Below are positions 32,208 through 41,187 of a stretch of DNA of 64,000 nt, in pieces. The notes beneath the pieces were generated by a model. That model saw nothing but the letters and a program-made list of their open reading frames with translations, did no database searches and was not told the DNA's origin. Position numbers and translations under genes: made by a program. How positions within the stretch are numbered: position 1 is the stretch's first letter; every line of letters starts with the position of its first letter. The stretch comes from Actinomycetes bacterium. Its GTDB lineage: Bacteria > Actinomycetota > Acidimicrobiia > Acidimicrobiales > Palsa-688. The stretch is from positions 1-64,000 of the forward strand of contig JAJZIY010000011.1 of assembly GCA_021828475.1 (NCBI GenBank). The letters are read 5' to 3'.

Positions 32208-33182
32208 ATGCGTTTCATCGTCCTTGGCGCCGGTGCGGTCGGAGGGGTGGTCGGTGGCCGGCTCTTCCAGTACGGCCACGACGTGGTCCTCGTCGCACGG
32301 GGCGAGCACGCCGACATCGTCGAGGCCGAGGGCCTGACGCTGGCTGCAGCCAGCGGTGTCGTCAACCTGCCTGTGCCGGTGGTGCGTACCATCGGGGAGC
32401 TCACATGGGAGACCGGTGACGTCGTCCTGCTCGCCGTCAAAAGCCACGACACAGAGCAGGCCGTCAAGCAGCTAGCCGCTGTGGCCCCGGTGGGAGTGCC
32501 CGTAGCCTGCCTGCAAAACGGGGTCGCCAACGAGGCGACGGTGCTCCGACGCTTCTCCCACGTCTACGGGGTGTGCGTGATGTGCCCTGCCACCCACATG
32601 AAACCGGGCGTCGTGGTAGCCGAGTCGTCGCCCGTGACCGCCCTGCTCGACATCGGGCGTTACCCGAGCGGGCGCGATGCCACCGCTGAAGCCGTTTCCG
32701 AGGCTTTTGCCCGCAGCACCGTCGGCTCGGAGGTGCGCGACGACATAATGCGTTGGAAGTACGCCAAGTTGCTGCGGAACCTGGCTAACGCCGTCGACGC
32801 CCTGTGCGGTCCCGACGGCCGCAGCAGCCAGGTCGCGCAGATGGCGCGTCTGGAAGGCGAGGCGTGCCTGAGGGCGGCCGGGATAGACCACGCTTCGGAG
32901 ACCGAGGACCGCCTGCGCCGCGGCAACCTTCTGCACCCGAGCGATGTCGTCGGCCACGAACGTGGCGGCAGCTCGACGTGGCAGAGCCTCGCCCGCTCCC
33001 AGGGCAGTGTCGAGGTGGATTACCTGAACGGGGAGATCGTGCTGCTCGGACGGCAGTACGGAGTCCCGACCCCGGTCAACGAGCTCCTCCAGCAAGTGGC
33101 CGACCGCAGGGCGCGCCTTCACCTCCCGCCGGGCGCTATGTCGCCTGAGGAGCTCCTGGCGATGCTCCACCAACCAGGTTGA
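32208..33182 (+). CDS. Ketopantoate reductase-like (ApbA/PanE family) dehydrogenase
   Basis: 324 residues. The N-terminal NADPH fold begins MRFIVLGAGAVGGVVGGRLFQYGHDVVLVARGEH; VLLAVKSHDTEQAV and CLQNGVANEATV match the second half of the nucleotide domain. In the C-terminal helical domain MRWKYAKLLRNLANAVDAL carries the catalytic Lys position, and GSSTWQSLARSQGSVEVDYLNGEIV is the usual closing motif. It may reduce 2-dehydropantoate to pantoate in CoA synthesis, but the family includes other 2-oxo-acid reductases and no pan genes are nearby. No clear ribosome site is visible at ATG 32208. Confidence 0.85.
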   Translation: MRFIVLGAGAVGGVVGGRLFQYGHDVVLVARGEHADIVEAEGLTLAAASGVVNLPVPVVRTIGELTWETGDVVLLAVKSHDTEQAVKQLAAVAPVGVPVACLQNGVANEATVLRRFSHVYGVCVMCPATHMKPGVVVAESSPVTALLDIGRYPSGRDATAEAVSEAFARSTVGSEVRDDIMRWKYAKLLRNLANAVDALCGPDGRSSQVAQMARLEGEACLRAAGIDHASETEDRLRRGNLLHPSDVVGHERGGSSTWQSLARSQGSVEVDYLNGEIVLLGRQYGVPTPVNELLQQVADRRARLHLPPGAMSPEELLAMLHQPG

Positions 33183-33335
33183 GCTTCCGATGGTCGGCCT
33201 CCGGCGTGGACGGCGGTTCGCGTTAGAGCGCACTTCCACCACTTTGAGCGGCAGCCAGACCTGGCGCAGTGCGACCGGAACGGAACAACCGGCGATGGCT
33301 CGCCGGCATGGCGACGGGCTGATTAGCTCGCTCCC

Positions 33336-33794
33336 ATGAGCACGCAGGCCTTGGCCCTACCAGTGGCCACCCCCCATCTGTCCCTCGTGGACGCGACCGC
33401 CACACACACGCCGCTGCTGAGCCCGGCCGAGCGCGCCGAGATCGGCGAGAGGTTGCTCGAGCTCCTGTGGGGCATGCACGTGGCGGGCAACCTTCGTGCC
33501 CACGCGCTCGAGGACGGCCCACTGCCCCGCCTCCAGGTGAAGCTGGTCGTCCCCGGCAGCGGCGACCTCGTGGCTCAGGTGTGGCAGGCGGACGGCGCCT
33601 TCGAGCTGGCGGTATCGTACGGGGTCTGGCAGGACATGGTCGTGCTTCGCTCCGAGGGTGGGCGCTTGGCAGTCCTGTACCACGAGCATTTCAGTTCCCG
33701 GGCCGACCTGGAGCGGGCCGCAAAAGACAGGCTGCTGGCCGGCTTCGACCAGCTCCTTCTCGTGCAGAGCTGGGGCATCCGCCACCAGAGCTGA
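33336..33794 (+). CDS. Hypothetical protein, 152 aa
   Basis: A soluble alpha/beta protein with a predicted N-terminal disordered segment of about 30 residues. LSPAERAEIGERLLELLWGMHVAG looks like a helix, followed by strands LQVKLVVPGSGDLVAQVWQ, FELAVSYGVWQDMVVLRSEG and LAVLYHEHFSS, then DLERAAKDRLLAGFDQLLL. It has no catalytic motif or membrane segment, and I do not recognise the family. ATG 33336 follows TTAGCT (33323-33328) by seven bases without a ribosome site, the leaderless pattern seen elsewhere here. It stands alone and faces the serine hydrolase gene. Confidence 0.65.
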   Translation: MSTQALALPVATPHLSLVDATATHTPLLSPAERAEIGERLLELLWGMHVAGNLRAHALEDGPLPRLQVKLVVPGSGDLVAQVWQADGAFELAVSYGVWQDMVVLRSEGGRLAVLYHEHFSSRADLERAAKDRLLAGFDQLLLVQSWGIRHQS

Positions 33795-33839
33795 TACCCC
33801 GGGCAGCGTGAGCCGGCAACCACCGGCCAAGATGGGGGC

Positions 33840-33950
33840 GTGCCCGCCGACCCCCGCTACCGCAGGACATCCAGGATAGTGCTGTCCATGCTCGCCATCT
33901 GGTTGGTGCTGATAGTCGTCGTCGCCGCCGTCGTGACACACGTGCTCTAG
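33840..33950 (+). CDS. Possible single-pass membrane microprotein, 36 aa
   Basis: GTG 33840 opens 36 codons ending at TAG 33948-33950. A basic N-terminus (RYRRTSR) precedes one clean transmembrane helix (IVLSMLAIWLVLIVVVAAVV), giving an N-in orientation. It lies 45 bp after the preceding gene. Too short for certainty, but the composition is unusual for random GC-rich sequence. Confidence 0.4.
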   Translation: MPADPRYRRTSRIVLSMLAIWLVLIVVVAAVVTHVL

Positions 33951-34103
33951 CGCCACGACAGGCAACTTCCGCCATCTTTGCGCACGTGGTAGCGCTGGCC
34001 GGAGCAGGCCCCGGTGCCACGCAAAGGGGGCGGACGTCGCTTTGAAGCAGCACTGCTCACCGGCGGCCCCGCCCGGAGGAGCGTGGCTGCTGCAACCCGG
34101 GTC

Positions 34104-35582
34104 TCAGTCCGGGCAGGCCAGGTAGGCCAGCGTCCCGGCCCGCAAGGGTACCGACGACCAGCTGGCCTCGAACGTGCGGTCCTCGGTGGAGAGGTCCAAA
34201 TCCAGGATGTGCGGGGCTTCCAGCATCATCACCCGCAGACGCAAGCGCCCTGGGGCGAGCTGCCAGCCGAGCGCTGCATTGGGCACAGCCCCCTCGGACA
34301 CAGACCACCGGGAGGGCCCGAAGCGCGCCTCGAAGCGGACGCCCTGGTCGGAGATCTCCGCCAGCCAGTGGGCGCCATCCCGGCGGACCTCGACCGCCAA
34401 AGGGTGGGGCTGGTCCGTGGTGCGAGGGGCGCGACGGTACGCCCCGCACCAGTCGCCGGCCCCGGGCGTGCCCGGGACCGCACCGTCGCCCTCCTGCACC
34501 CGAGAGGCCGCCGCAGGCACGGGGACGGCCAAGCGTGCCAGGCGCTGCGCCAACTCGGCGTCCGCTTCCGGATCCGGGCCTACGCCCGGCATGCCCCCAC
34601 CGGGGCGCCCGCCCAGTGCCGGCAGCAGGTGCTCCCACACCGCGTCCAGCAGGGCCTGCGTGTCGTGGCTGCGCGAGGTGATGGCCACGACGGCGTCGGC
34701 CTCAGGCAGCACCAGGCAGAACTGGCCCAACGCACCGTCGCCGCGAAAGCCGTGGCGGGACAGCCAGAATTGGTAACCGTAGCCCTGCAGCCAGTCCGGG
34801 CCCCTGCTCCCCCCCGGCGCGTCCACCGGGTTGGCGGTCGGGACGTGCGGGCTCGACGCCAGGGCCGCCCAACCCGGGGGCAGCAGTTGCCGGCCCCCCC
34901 AACGGCCGTCCCGCAGGTACAGCTCGCCCAGGCTGGCCGCTGTGACGGTAGGAGCGAACAACCCGCTGAAGCCCATGTCCACACCCTCTTGCTGCTGTTG
35001 CCAGCCAAGGCGCACCGGCGGGAAGCGGTCGAACAAGCGGGGCCGCAGGTACTGCGTCAGCGTCGTGCCGGCCCGGCGCTGGAGCACGGCTGCCAAGGTG
35101 TAGGTAGCCGATTGGTTGTAGGCGAAGACGCTCCCCGGCTCGCGGTCCGGCGCGCACCTGAAGAACCCTCTCACCGGGTCCCCGTCGCCCAGCTCGAGGC
35201 TGGCCTCCCACATGTCGGCGGTGTGCCCGGTCGCCATGGAAGCGAGGTGGTGCACGGTGATGCGCCGGACCGCCTCGGGCACGTGGCTCCCGTCCAGTTC
35301 CGGGAAGCAGTCGAGGGCCCTCTCGTCCAGTCGCACCAGGCCCTCACCGACGGCGAAGCCGAGGGCAGTGGAGGTGAAGCTCTTGCTCAGCGAGTAGAGC
35401 AGGTGCGGGCGCTGCGGTCCGAACGGGGCCCACCAGCCTGCAGCCACCAACTGCCCGTGCTTCATGACCATCAGGCTGTGCATCTCGGTGCCGGCGTCCC
35501 GGCCCATCGCGTCGAGAAAGGCCATCACTCCAACGGAGGCGGTCCCCTGGCTGGCCGGCGCTGCGCTGGGCAACTGGCTCAT
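34104..35582 (-). CDS. Beta-lactamase-fold serine hydrolase
   Basis: 492 residues. SxxK is in LLYSLSKSFTSTALGFAV (nucleophile Ser), the YxN motif in FAYNQSATYTLAAVLQ, and the KTG-equivalent region around GYGYQFWLSRHGFRGDGALG. A C-terminal domain of about 150 beta-rich residues follows, as in class C/esterase/D-aminopeptidase members. There is no signal peptide, so a cytoplasmic esterase or peptidase is more likely than a resistance enzyme. ATG 35582 is preceded by TAACCT at seven bases (leaderless type). The start region is duplicated upstream. Confidence 0.85.
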   Translation of the reverse strand: MSQLPSAAPASQGTASVGVMAFLDAMGRDAGTEMHSLMVMKHGQLVAAGWWAPFGPQRPHLLYSLSKSFTSTALGFAVGEGLVRLDERALDCFPELDGSHVPEAVRRITVHHLASMATGHTADMWEASLELGDGDPVRGFFRCAPDREPGSVFAYNQSATYTLAAVLQRRAGTTLTQYLRPRLFDRFPPVRLGWQQQQEGVDMGFSGLFAPTVTAASLGELYLRDGRWGGRQLLPPGWAALASSPHVPTANPVDAPGGSRGPDWLQGYGYQFWLSRHGFRGDGALGQFCLVLPEADAVVAITSRSHDTQALLDAVWEHLLPALGGRPGGGMPGVGPDPEADAELAQRLARLAVPVPAAASRVQEGDGAVPGTPGAGDWCGAYRRAPRTTDQPHPLAVEVRRDGAHWLAEISDQGVRFEARFGPSRWSVSEGAVPNAALGWQLAPGRLRLRVMMLEAPHILDLDLSTEDRTFEASWSSVPLRAGTLAYLACPD

Positions 35583-35647
35583 CGGGTGCAGGTTACCCCT
35601 GGCTCGCCGGCGCTGCGCTGGGCAACCGGCTCATCGGGTGCAGGTTG
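35544..35647. repeat. 52-bp tandem duplication spanning the serine hydrolase start region
   Basis: Units 35544-35595 and 35596-35647 differ at three of 52 positions. On the minus strand each unit holds AACCTGCACCCGATG, that is, a -10-like box, spacer and start codon, plus the first 13 codons. The gene-proximal unit has TAACCT, the distal one CAACCT. Because 52 is not a multiple of three, the distal copy cannot be read in frame with the gene. Confidence 0.9.
35593..35634 (-). other. 13-codon mini-ORF made by the duplication (duplicate start region)
   Basis: The upstream repeat copy encodes MSRLPSAAPASQG and stops at TAA (35593-35595), whose bases also form the first three of the TAACCT box of the real gene. 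The true gene begins MSQLPSAAPASQG, so this is a remnant copy of its N-terminus. It could act as a leader peptide or be inert. Confidence 0.5.
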
Positions 35648-35739
35648 CCTTGGCCCGAAGCGGCGCCGGGGGACGCTCAGGGGCACGTTCAGGGTGACCC
35701 CGGATAGGCGGCGGGGCACCGGCGCCCGACAATGGGACC

Positions 35740-36033
35740 ATGACCAATACCCAACAACCCGGCCCAGCCACAGCAGGGCCCGTCACAGGGGCACGCAGCC
35801 TGCGGCGTTCGGCCTCCGACCGCATCGTGGCCGGTGTCGCCGGCGGCATGGCCCAGTACACAGGGGCCGACCCGCTCCTGGTGCGGGTTGGTTTCGTAGT
35901 GGGCTCGCTGCTGCTCGGCGGCGTCGGCGGGCCCCTGCTGTACCTGCTGGCGTGGCTCGTGGTCCCCGAGGACGGACGGTCCACCTCCATCGCGTCCGAG
36001 AAGCTCGGCACCCCTCCCTGGCAACAGCGATGA
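35740..36033 (+). CDS. PspC-domain membrane protein
   Basis: 97 residues. SLRRSASDRIVAGVAGGMAQYTGADPLLVRV is the PspC domain, followed by a transmembrane hairpin (GFVVGSLLLGGVGGPLLYLLAWLVVP). PspC proteins sense or respond to membrane stress. ATG 35740 has GACAAT six bases upstream. The next gene starts within its stop codon (ATGA at 36030-36033), so the two small membrane proteins are co-translated. Confidence 0.9.
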   Translation: MTNTQQPGPATAGPVTGARSLRRSASDRIVAGVAGGMAQYTGADPLLVRVGFVVGSLLLGGVGGPLLYLLAWLVVPEDGRSTSIASEKLGTPPWQQR

Positions 36034-36296
36034 TCGGCGCGCTCATCAGCATCACCCTGAGCGGGCTGCTCATCGGTGGGTTGGGGCACCTGTTGGCCCG
36101 CCCCAAGCTGCACATCGGCCTGGCCTGGACCGTGCTGTGCGGCATCGGCGGCGCCGTCGCCGGCGGGATCGCCAGCAGCATCCTGTACTTCCCCTGGGGC
36201 GGGGACCACTGGCTGGCCCGCTTCGCCCTCGAGGTCGTCGCTGCTGCGCTGCTGGTCTCGTGGCTGGCCAGGCGCCGCCGCAGCCTGGTGCGCTGA
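36030..36296 (+). CDS. GlsB/YeaQ/YmgE-family small membrane protein
   Basis: 88 residues with three transmembrane helices: MIGALISITLSGLLIGGLGHLL, then IGLAWTVLCGIGGAVAGGIA and FALEVVAAALLVSWLA, ending in a basic tail (RRRRSLVR). This fits the transglycosylase-associated/YeaQ family linked to envelope stress, although the usual Gly-rich G-W-IG motif is only partly kept. ATG 36030 overlaps the PspC stop by four bases. Together they form a probable envelope-stress pair. The long open frame running upstream in this phase is antisense to the serine hydrolase gene and spurious. Confidence 0.75.
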   Translation: MIGALISITLSGLLIGGLGHLLARPKLHIGLAWTVLCGIGGAVAGGIASSILYFPWGGDHWLARFALEVVAAALLVSWLARRRRSLVR

Positions 36297-36504
36297 GGGC
36301 CGGGGCAACCCCGCGGCGCCAGCACCCCGGCGGCCCGGGCCCGCCCTGCCTACCGCGGCAAGCACCGGCAAAGAGGCGTAAAAAAGCCGCACAACCGCTC
36401 AGCGCACCCATAAGACCGGCTAGAGTGGCCGTAGTCGGCCCCAGGAGCCGGCGGCGCGCCGGGCCCCTCGAAGGCGCGGGCCGCGGACCCACCAGGTCGG
36501 ACAG

Positions 36505-38922
36505 GTGCCCAAAGGGATGCTCGAGCTCGACGCCACAGGCGATCCGTTCCGGGACAAGGCCGTCAGGCCCGCTCTCGGCGCGGGATGGGGCGCGACAGCA
36601 GGGCCGCTCAGGCACGGCGGCGACGAGAGCGAGCTGAGACAGGGCCTCGATCTGATCGCCGAGCTGGCCGAGGCGCTGCCGTCATCGACGCCCGGCCAGC
36701 TTTTCACCAGGGCCTGTGCCCGTTTCGTGGACCTGCTCGCAGCGGCGCGTTGCAGCACCTGGTCCGAGGACTACGACCGCTTGCTCGTGCTACGCGACAT
36801 GGCTGTCGACTCCGCCCTGACGCCCGCTGAGCGCGCCGCCCTGCCGGCGCCCGAGGCTGTGGCCGGCTGGCTCAGCGAGCTGCGGAGCGGCCGCGGCCGG
36901 GTGCCCCCCGGGACAGGCACGCTGGCCTGCGGGGACGGCAACGCCAGGAGGCCCGTCTGCGCCCTGGCGGTGCCGATCGGCGAGCGGGCTGCCTTCGTTG
37001 TCGAGCGCTTCGGCCCCGCTAGCTGGTCTCCGGCACAGGTGAGGGTGGTCAGGATCGTCGCCGCCATGACCGAGCAGACGGCCAGGGCGGCTCGCCGGGC
37101 GAGAGAGGAGCGCGAGCAGACGGCCACGGCAGGGGCACTGCGCAAGCTGCTCGAGATCGGCATACACGCCCGCTCTTCCATCGAGGCGGCCGAGGCCCTG
37201 GCCAGCACCGCCGCCCAGGTGCTCGACGTGCCCGTGGCCTGCGCCTACCTCGTCGGTGACGGCGGCGTCATCACCGACGTGGTGAGCGTCGGCGTCTCCG
37301 AGGAGCTGGGCGCCCGCCTGCGCTCGCAGCTCGTTGGCAAGCTGGCACGGGGGTCGCCGGTGTGGTGCCGGACCGTCGAGGGGCCGGTACCCGGGCCGGA
37401 TCTGATCGACGACACCAATCGCTCCGGGATAGTACGCGCTGGTGGCGTCGCCCATACCCTCGAGCTGCGCTCGATGGCAACCATCCCGCTTCTCTCCAGC
37501 GACGGTCCCCTCGGACTGGTCCTGTGCGGCGACCACCGGCCCCGGGAGCGCTGGCGCGTCGGGGACCGGGAGCTGCTGGCCCGCCTCAGCCTGGAAGGGG
37601 CCGTGGTCGTCGACAACGCACGGCTGCGGGAAGCGGAACGCTACGAGGCGACCCACGATGTGCTGACGGGCCTCCGCAACCGCCGAGCCTTCACCGCGGC
37701 GCTTCAGGAGGCGCTGGCCACCCAGCCGAAGGGCCAACCCGAGGTCGCGCTGCTGCTGCTCGACCTGGACAGGTTCAAGGAGGTCAACGACCAGCTCGGC
37801 CACCATCGAGGCGACGAGCTCCTGGTCGCCGTCGGCGCACGCCTGCGGCGCGTGCGGTCCGGGACCGACGTCCTCGCCAGGCTCGGTGGCGACGAGTTCG
37901 CCGTGCTCCTGACCGGCGACGGGGCCACGGAGCGGGCACAGACCGTGGCCAACCAGATCAGCCGCGTCCTCGAAGACCCATTCGAGATCAGCGGCTTCCT
38001 CCTCAACGTCGAAGCCAGCATCGGTATCGCCTACGCGCCTGCCCACGCCCGCGACGCCGGCGGGCTCCTGCAGATGGCCGACGCGGCCATGTACCAGGCC
38101 AAACGGGCCGGCACAGCACACGTGGTCTACGGGCCCGGGGTGTCGGCCCAGCCCAACATCGAGATCGGCATGATCGGAGAGCTCCGCCGGGCGCTCGTGG
38201 AGCCGCGGCAGCTGGAGCTGCACTACCAGCCGAAAGTAGACCTGCGCACGGGACGGCCCACCGGTGTCGAGGCCCTCGTGCGCTGGGAGCACCCCCAGCA
38301 CGGGCTCGTCGGCCCGGAGCGGTTCGTGCCCATGGCAGAGGAGACGGGTCTGGTCAGGGCGCTGACGCGCTGGGTGGTCCCAGAGGCGCTGGCCCAGGTC
38401 AAGCGATGGTCGCTGCTCGGCATCGACCTCCCCGTCTCGGTCAATGTGTCCGCCCACGACCTGGCAGAAGAGCAGTTCGCCGAGCTGGTGGCCGGTTGGC
38501 TGGCAAGTGCGGGCATGCCTGGCCGGCGGCTGGTGGTGGAGGTGACCGAAGGGTCGCTGATGCGAGACCACGGGGCCGCCGGCGCCACCCTCGACCGCCT
38601 CCGGGCCATGGGGGTGCGCGTCAGCCTCGACGACGTCGGCACCGGGTACTCGTCCCTCGCCCACCTGGCCACCCTGCCTGTCGACGAGATCAAGGTCGAC
38701 CACCGGCTCCTCGAGCCGGCACGGCACCGGGCACCTGTGGTCCGGGCCATCGCCTCCCTGGGCCACGACCTGGCGATGACAGTCGTTGCCGAGGGGGTGG
38801 AGGACGCGCAGGACGCTTCCTGGCTGGCGGCGGTCGGCTGCGACGAGGCGCAGGGCTTCCACTTCAGGCGCCCGTGCACCCCCGCCGCGCTCGAGCCCTG
38901 GCTCCTTCGCAACCGTCCGTAG
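36505..38922 (+). CDS. GAF-GAF-GGDEF-EAL c-di-GMP signalling protein
   Basis: 805 residues, no membrane segment. Two GAF-like sensor domains (about 45-200 and 210-370) precede a GGDEF domain with an intact active site (GGDEF at 461-465) and LLLLDLDRFKEVND. The EAL domain has E589 in GVEALVRWEHP, SVNVSAHDLAEEQFAEL, and DDVGTGYSSLAHL. Both diguanylate cyclase and phosphodiesterase motifs look intact, so it could make or break c-di-GMP depending on the GAF ligand. GTG 36505 is the first possible start; ATG 36517 is close. A TAGAGT box lies at 36420-36425. Orn at 4.8 kb could finish the pGpG product. Confidence 0.93.
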   Translation: MPKGMLELDATGDPFRDKAVRPALGAGWGATAGPLRHGGDESELRQGLDLIAELAEALPSSTPGQLFTRACARFVDLLAAARCSTWSEDYDRLLVLRDMAVDSALTPAERAALPAPEAVAGWLSELRSGRGRVPPGTGTLACGDGNARRPVCALAVPIGERAAFVVERFGPASWSPAQVRVVRIVAAMTEQTARAARRAREEREQTATAGALRKLLEIGIHARSSIEAAEALASTAAQVLDVPVACAYLVGDGGVITDVVSVGVSEELGARLRSQLVGKLARGSPVWCRTVEGPVPGPDLIDDTNRSGIVRAGGVAHTLELRSMATIPLLSSDGPLGLVLCGDHRPRERWRVGDRELLARLSLEGAVVVDNARLREAERYEATHDVLTGLRNRRAFTAALQEALATQPKGQPEVALLLLDLDRFKEVNDQLGHHRGDELLVAVGARLRRVRSGTDVLARLGGDEFAVLLTGDGATERAQTVANQISRVLEDPFEISGFLLNVEASIGIAYAPAHARDAGGLLQMADAAMYQAKRAGTAHVVYGPGVSAQPNIEIGMIGELRRALVEPRQLELHYQPKVDLRTGRPTGVEALVRWEHPQHGLVGPERFVPMAEETGLVRALTRWVVPEALAQVKRWSLLGIDLPVSVNVSAHDLAEEQFAELVAGWLASAGMPGRRLVVEVTEGSLMRDHGAAGATLDRLRAMGVRVSLDDVGTGYSSLAHLATLPVDEIKVDHRLLEPARHRAPVVRAIASLGHDLAMTVVAEGVEDAQDASWLAAVGCDEAQGFHFRRPCTPAALEPWLLRNRP

Positions 38923-39028
38923 GAGCGCCACCGGGCCACCAGCGCGCCTGCGGGCGCTCCGCCACGGCCGACCGGCTCGCAAATCCCGCTCCTGCCAGCG
39001 CAGCCTGCCGCCGCCCCACCCCCGGCCC

Positions 39029-39556
39029 TCAGCCCGGGCCGGTCATGCCGGCCGCGTCCACCCGGAGCTCCTGGAGCCGCTGGACGCTGAGGCGCAGCTC
39101 GCAGTCCGCCAGCACCATCGGGTAGATGGAGCCTCCCTTGTCGGGTGAGGCCGATGCCAGGCATTCTGCCTTCTCGTAGGCCAGGAAACCTGACTGCGCC
39201 GCAGCGTCCAGGTGGCGCTGGGACAGCCCCGCCGCCCTGGTCTGCGCCACCAGTGCCGCACCGAGCTGGCGCTGCACCTGGTGCAGCTCGGACGCGGCGC
39301 ACTCGTCGAGGGCGAGCTGGGTGGCAGCAGTGCGCTCGCACGAGCGGTCGTAGCGCACGACGGGCATCGTGGGCGCGGGCGACGCCGTCGAGCTGCCTCG
39401 GGCACCGAGATCGGCCGCGGCGGTCGGTAGAGGGAGCAGGGCCAGCGCGCCCACGGCCAGTGCCGGCCACCAGCCGCCACCGCGCCGGGCGTAGAGCCGC
39501 TGGGGGCGGCACGTCGGAGCGCACCGGGCGGCATGCCGCATGAGAGTGTTGTACAT
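39029..39556 (-). CDS. LprI-like (DUF1311) secreted protein
   Basis: About 175 residues. A basic N-terminus and hydrophobic segment (WWPALAVGALALLPLPTAAA) form a signal peptide. The mature part matches the lysozyme-inhibitor LprI domain: SCERTAATQLALDECAASELHQVQ, then LDAAAQSGFLAYEKAECLAS, GGSIYPMVLADCELRLSVQRLQELR, with four conserved cysteines. LprI-type proteins inhibit lysozyme or bind envelope ligands. ATG 39556 or ATG 39541 may be the start; a TACCAT box lies upstream. It stands alone between the GGDEF-EAL gene (convergent) and phoH. Confidence 0.75.
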   Translation of the reverse strand: MYNTLMRHAARCAPTCRPQRLYARRGGGWWPALAVGALALLPLPTAAADLGARGSSTASPAPTMPVVRYDRSCERTAATQLALDECAASELHQVQRQLGAALVAQTRAAGLSQRHLDAAAQSGFLAYEKAECLASASPDKGGSIYPMVLADCELRLSVQRLQELRVDAAGMTGPG

Positions 39557-39702
39557 CGGGCCAGTTTGGCATGGTACGGGCAGCTGGTCACCTCGACTGG
39601 CCAGCCCTCCGTCGACCTCGGCGCCGCGGCCTCCCGCTGACACGCGCAGCCCGGGCAACGAGGCAACCTGGGCCGGCGGGGACGGGCTCGAGGCCGGTAA
39701 GG

Positions 39703-41187
39703 TCAGAGCAACGAAGCGGCCAGGTCTGCTACCTGCGAGCGCTGGCCGTGCTGGAGCACCAGGTGGCCGAAGAGGGGGTTGCCGGCGAAGCGCTCGCAGA
39801 GGTAGGCCAGGGCGTTGGAGTAGGCGCTGGCGTACGGGTTGTCGATCTGGCTCGTGTCGCCGACGAAGACGATCTTTGTCCCAACCCCCACCCTGGTGAG
39901 GACGGTCTTGAGGTCGTTGAGCTCGAAGTTCTGCGCCTCGTCTATAACGAGGAAGTGCCGCTGCAGTGACCGGCCGCGCAGGAAGGTTATGGCGTCCAGG
40001 CTAAGTTTCTGGGCCTCCTTCAACCCCTCCAGCTGCTCCTTGGCACTCTCGTAGCTGATCTGCAGGCCGCCATGCTCGTCGTCGGACGAGAGAGCCACCA
40101 TGGCGTCAGTCACGGCCTCCATCCACGGCCCGAGCTTCTCCTCGGCGTCGCCGGGAAGGAAACCGATGTCCTGGTGGCCGACGCTGTACAGCGGGCGGTA
40201 GATGACCATGCGCTCGTAGAGCGCTCCGGGGATGCGCTGCTCGGAGGCTCGCTTCTGGTTGTGGAACTTGTCCTTGCAGTCCGCCACGAAGAAGAAGTCC
40301 TCGCCGACGGTCTGCGCCAGGCCCGTCGCCAGGGCGAGCAGCGTCTTGCCCGTACCGGCGTGCCCCGCCAGGGCAACGATCGGGATGTCCGGGTCCATCA
40401 GCAGGTCGATTGCCATGTGCTGCTCGGCGCTGCGGCCACGCAGGCCGTACGGGCGCTGGAAGCTGACGGCGCGCATACCCTCCGCCGTGACCCGTGCGAT
40501 CACCGCCTGAGGCCCTGCGGCCAGGCTGAAGTACTCGTTGACAACTGATCTCTCCGCCCCGGCCACGACTTCGTCGCTCCGGCCCCCGAGCTCCTCCCAT
40601 GTGGCCGGCCGCCCCTCCTTCTTCGCGGCATAGATACGGTCGATGACAGAGGGTGCCACCTCGGCCGTGTAGTAACCACTGTCGGCGCTCTGCACGCTGC
40701 CGGTACCGGCGTGCAACTCCTCGGCTACGATCCCCACGACGGCCGCCTTCACCCGGAAGGACACGTCGTTGGACACCAGCGTCACCGGGCGGCCCTCGGT
40801 CCTGCGCAGGCTGAGCGCCGTGTTCAGGATGCGGTTGTCCGGCACCGAGATGTCGAGGCGGTGCTCCGAGACCAGGTCCTCGTGGTGCCCGTTGACCTCG
40901 ACCCGCAGCAGTCCGCCGTTTGGCAGCTTGACCGGCTCGTCGACGCGTGCCAGGTCGACGCCCTCGATGAGGCCCCACAGCTTGCGGATGGCCTCGCGTG
41001 CCGACTTGCCGCTGTAGTCCGGGCGCTTCTTGAGCCCGTCCAGCTCCTCGATCGCCGTGAGCGGCACCACCACCTCGCTGTCCGGGTAGCGGTATATGAC
41101 CTCGGGATCGTGCACCAGGGCACTCGTATCGAGGACGACGATGCCCTGCTCGCCGGCTCGGGGGGCTGGCCGGCCTGCCTTGGTCAT
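39703..41187 (-). CDS. PIN-PhoH fusion protein (PhoH2-type RNA helicase/nuclease)
   Basis: 494 residues. The N-terminal PIN domain starts VVLDTSALVHDPEVIYRYPD and has the acidic residues SVPDNRILNTAL and LVSNDVSFRVKA. The C-terminal PhoH ATPase has AEQHMAIDLLMDPDIPIVAL, Walker A AGHAGTGKTLLALA and Walker B FLVIDEAQNFE, then FVGDTSQIDNPY. Proteins with this layout are RNA-unwinding and cleaving enzymes linked to stress or toxin-like functions. ATG 41187 follows GAGG seven bases upstream; ATG 41202 is five codons earlier. No antitoxin-like gene immediately precedes it. Confidence 0.93.
   Translation of the reverse strand: MTKAGRPAPRAGEQGIVVLDTSALVHDPEVIYRYPDSEVVVPLTAIEELDGLKKRPDYSGKSAREAIRKLWGLIEGVDLARVDEPVKLPNGGLLRVEVNGHHEDLVSEHRLDISVPDNRILNTALSLRRTEGRPVTLVSNDVSFRVKAAVVGIVAEELHAGTGSVQSADSGYYTAEVAPSVIDRIYAAKKEGRPATWEELGGRSDEVVAGAERSVVNEYFSLAAGPQAVIARVTAEGMRAVSFQRPYGLRGRSAEQHMAIDLLMDPDIPIVALAGHAGTGKTLLALATGLAQTVGEDFFFVADCKDKFHNQKRASEQRIPGALYERMVIYRPLYSVGHQDIGFLPGDAEEKLGPWMEAVTDAMVALSSDDEHGGLQISYESAKEQLEGLKEAQKLSLDAITFLRGRSLQRHFLVIDEAQNFELNDLKTVLTRVGVGTKIVFVGDTSQIDNPYASAYSNALAYLCERFAGNPLFGHLVLQHGQRSQVADLAASLL

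Noticed and set aside
34014-36296. A 760-codon open frame on the + strand over the serine hydrolase
   Set aside because: It is antisense to a gene with clear SxxK and YxN motifs; only its last 88 codons (from ATG 36030) look like protein, and these were annotated as the GlsB-like gene.
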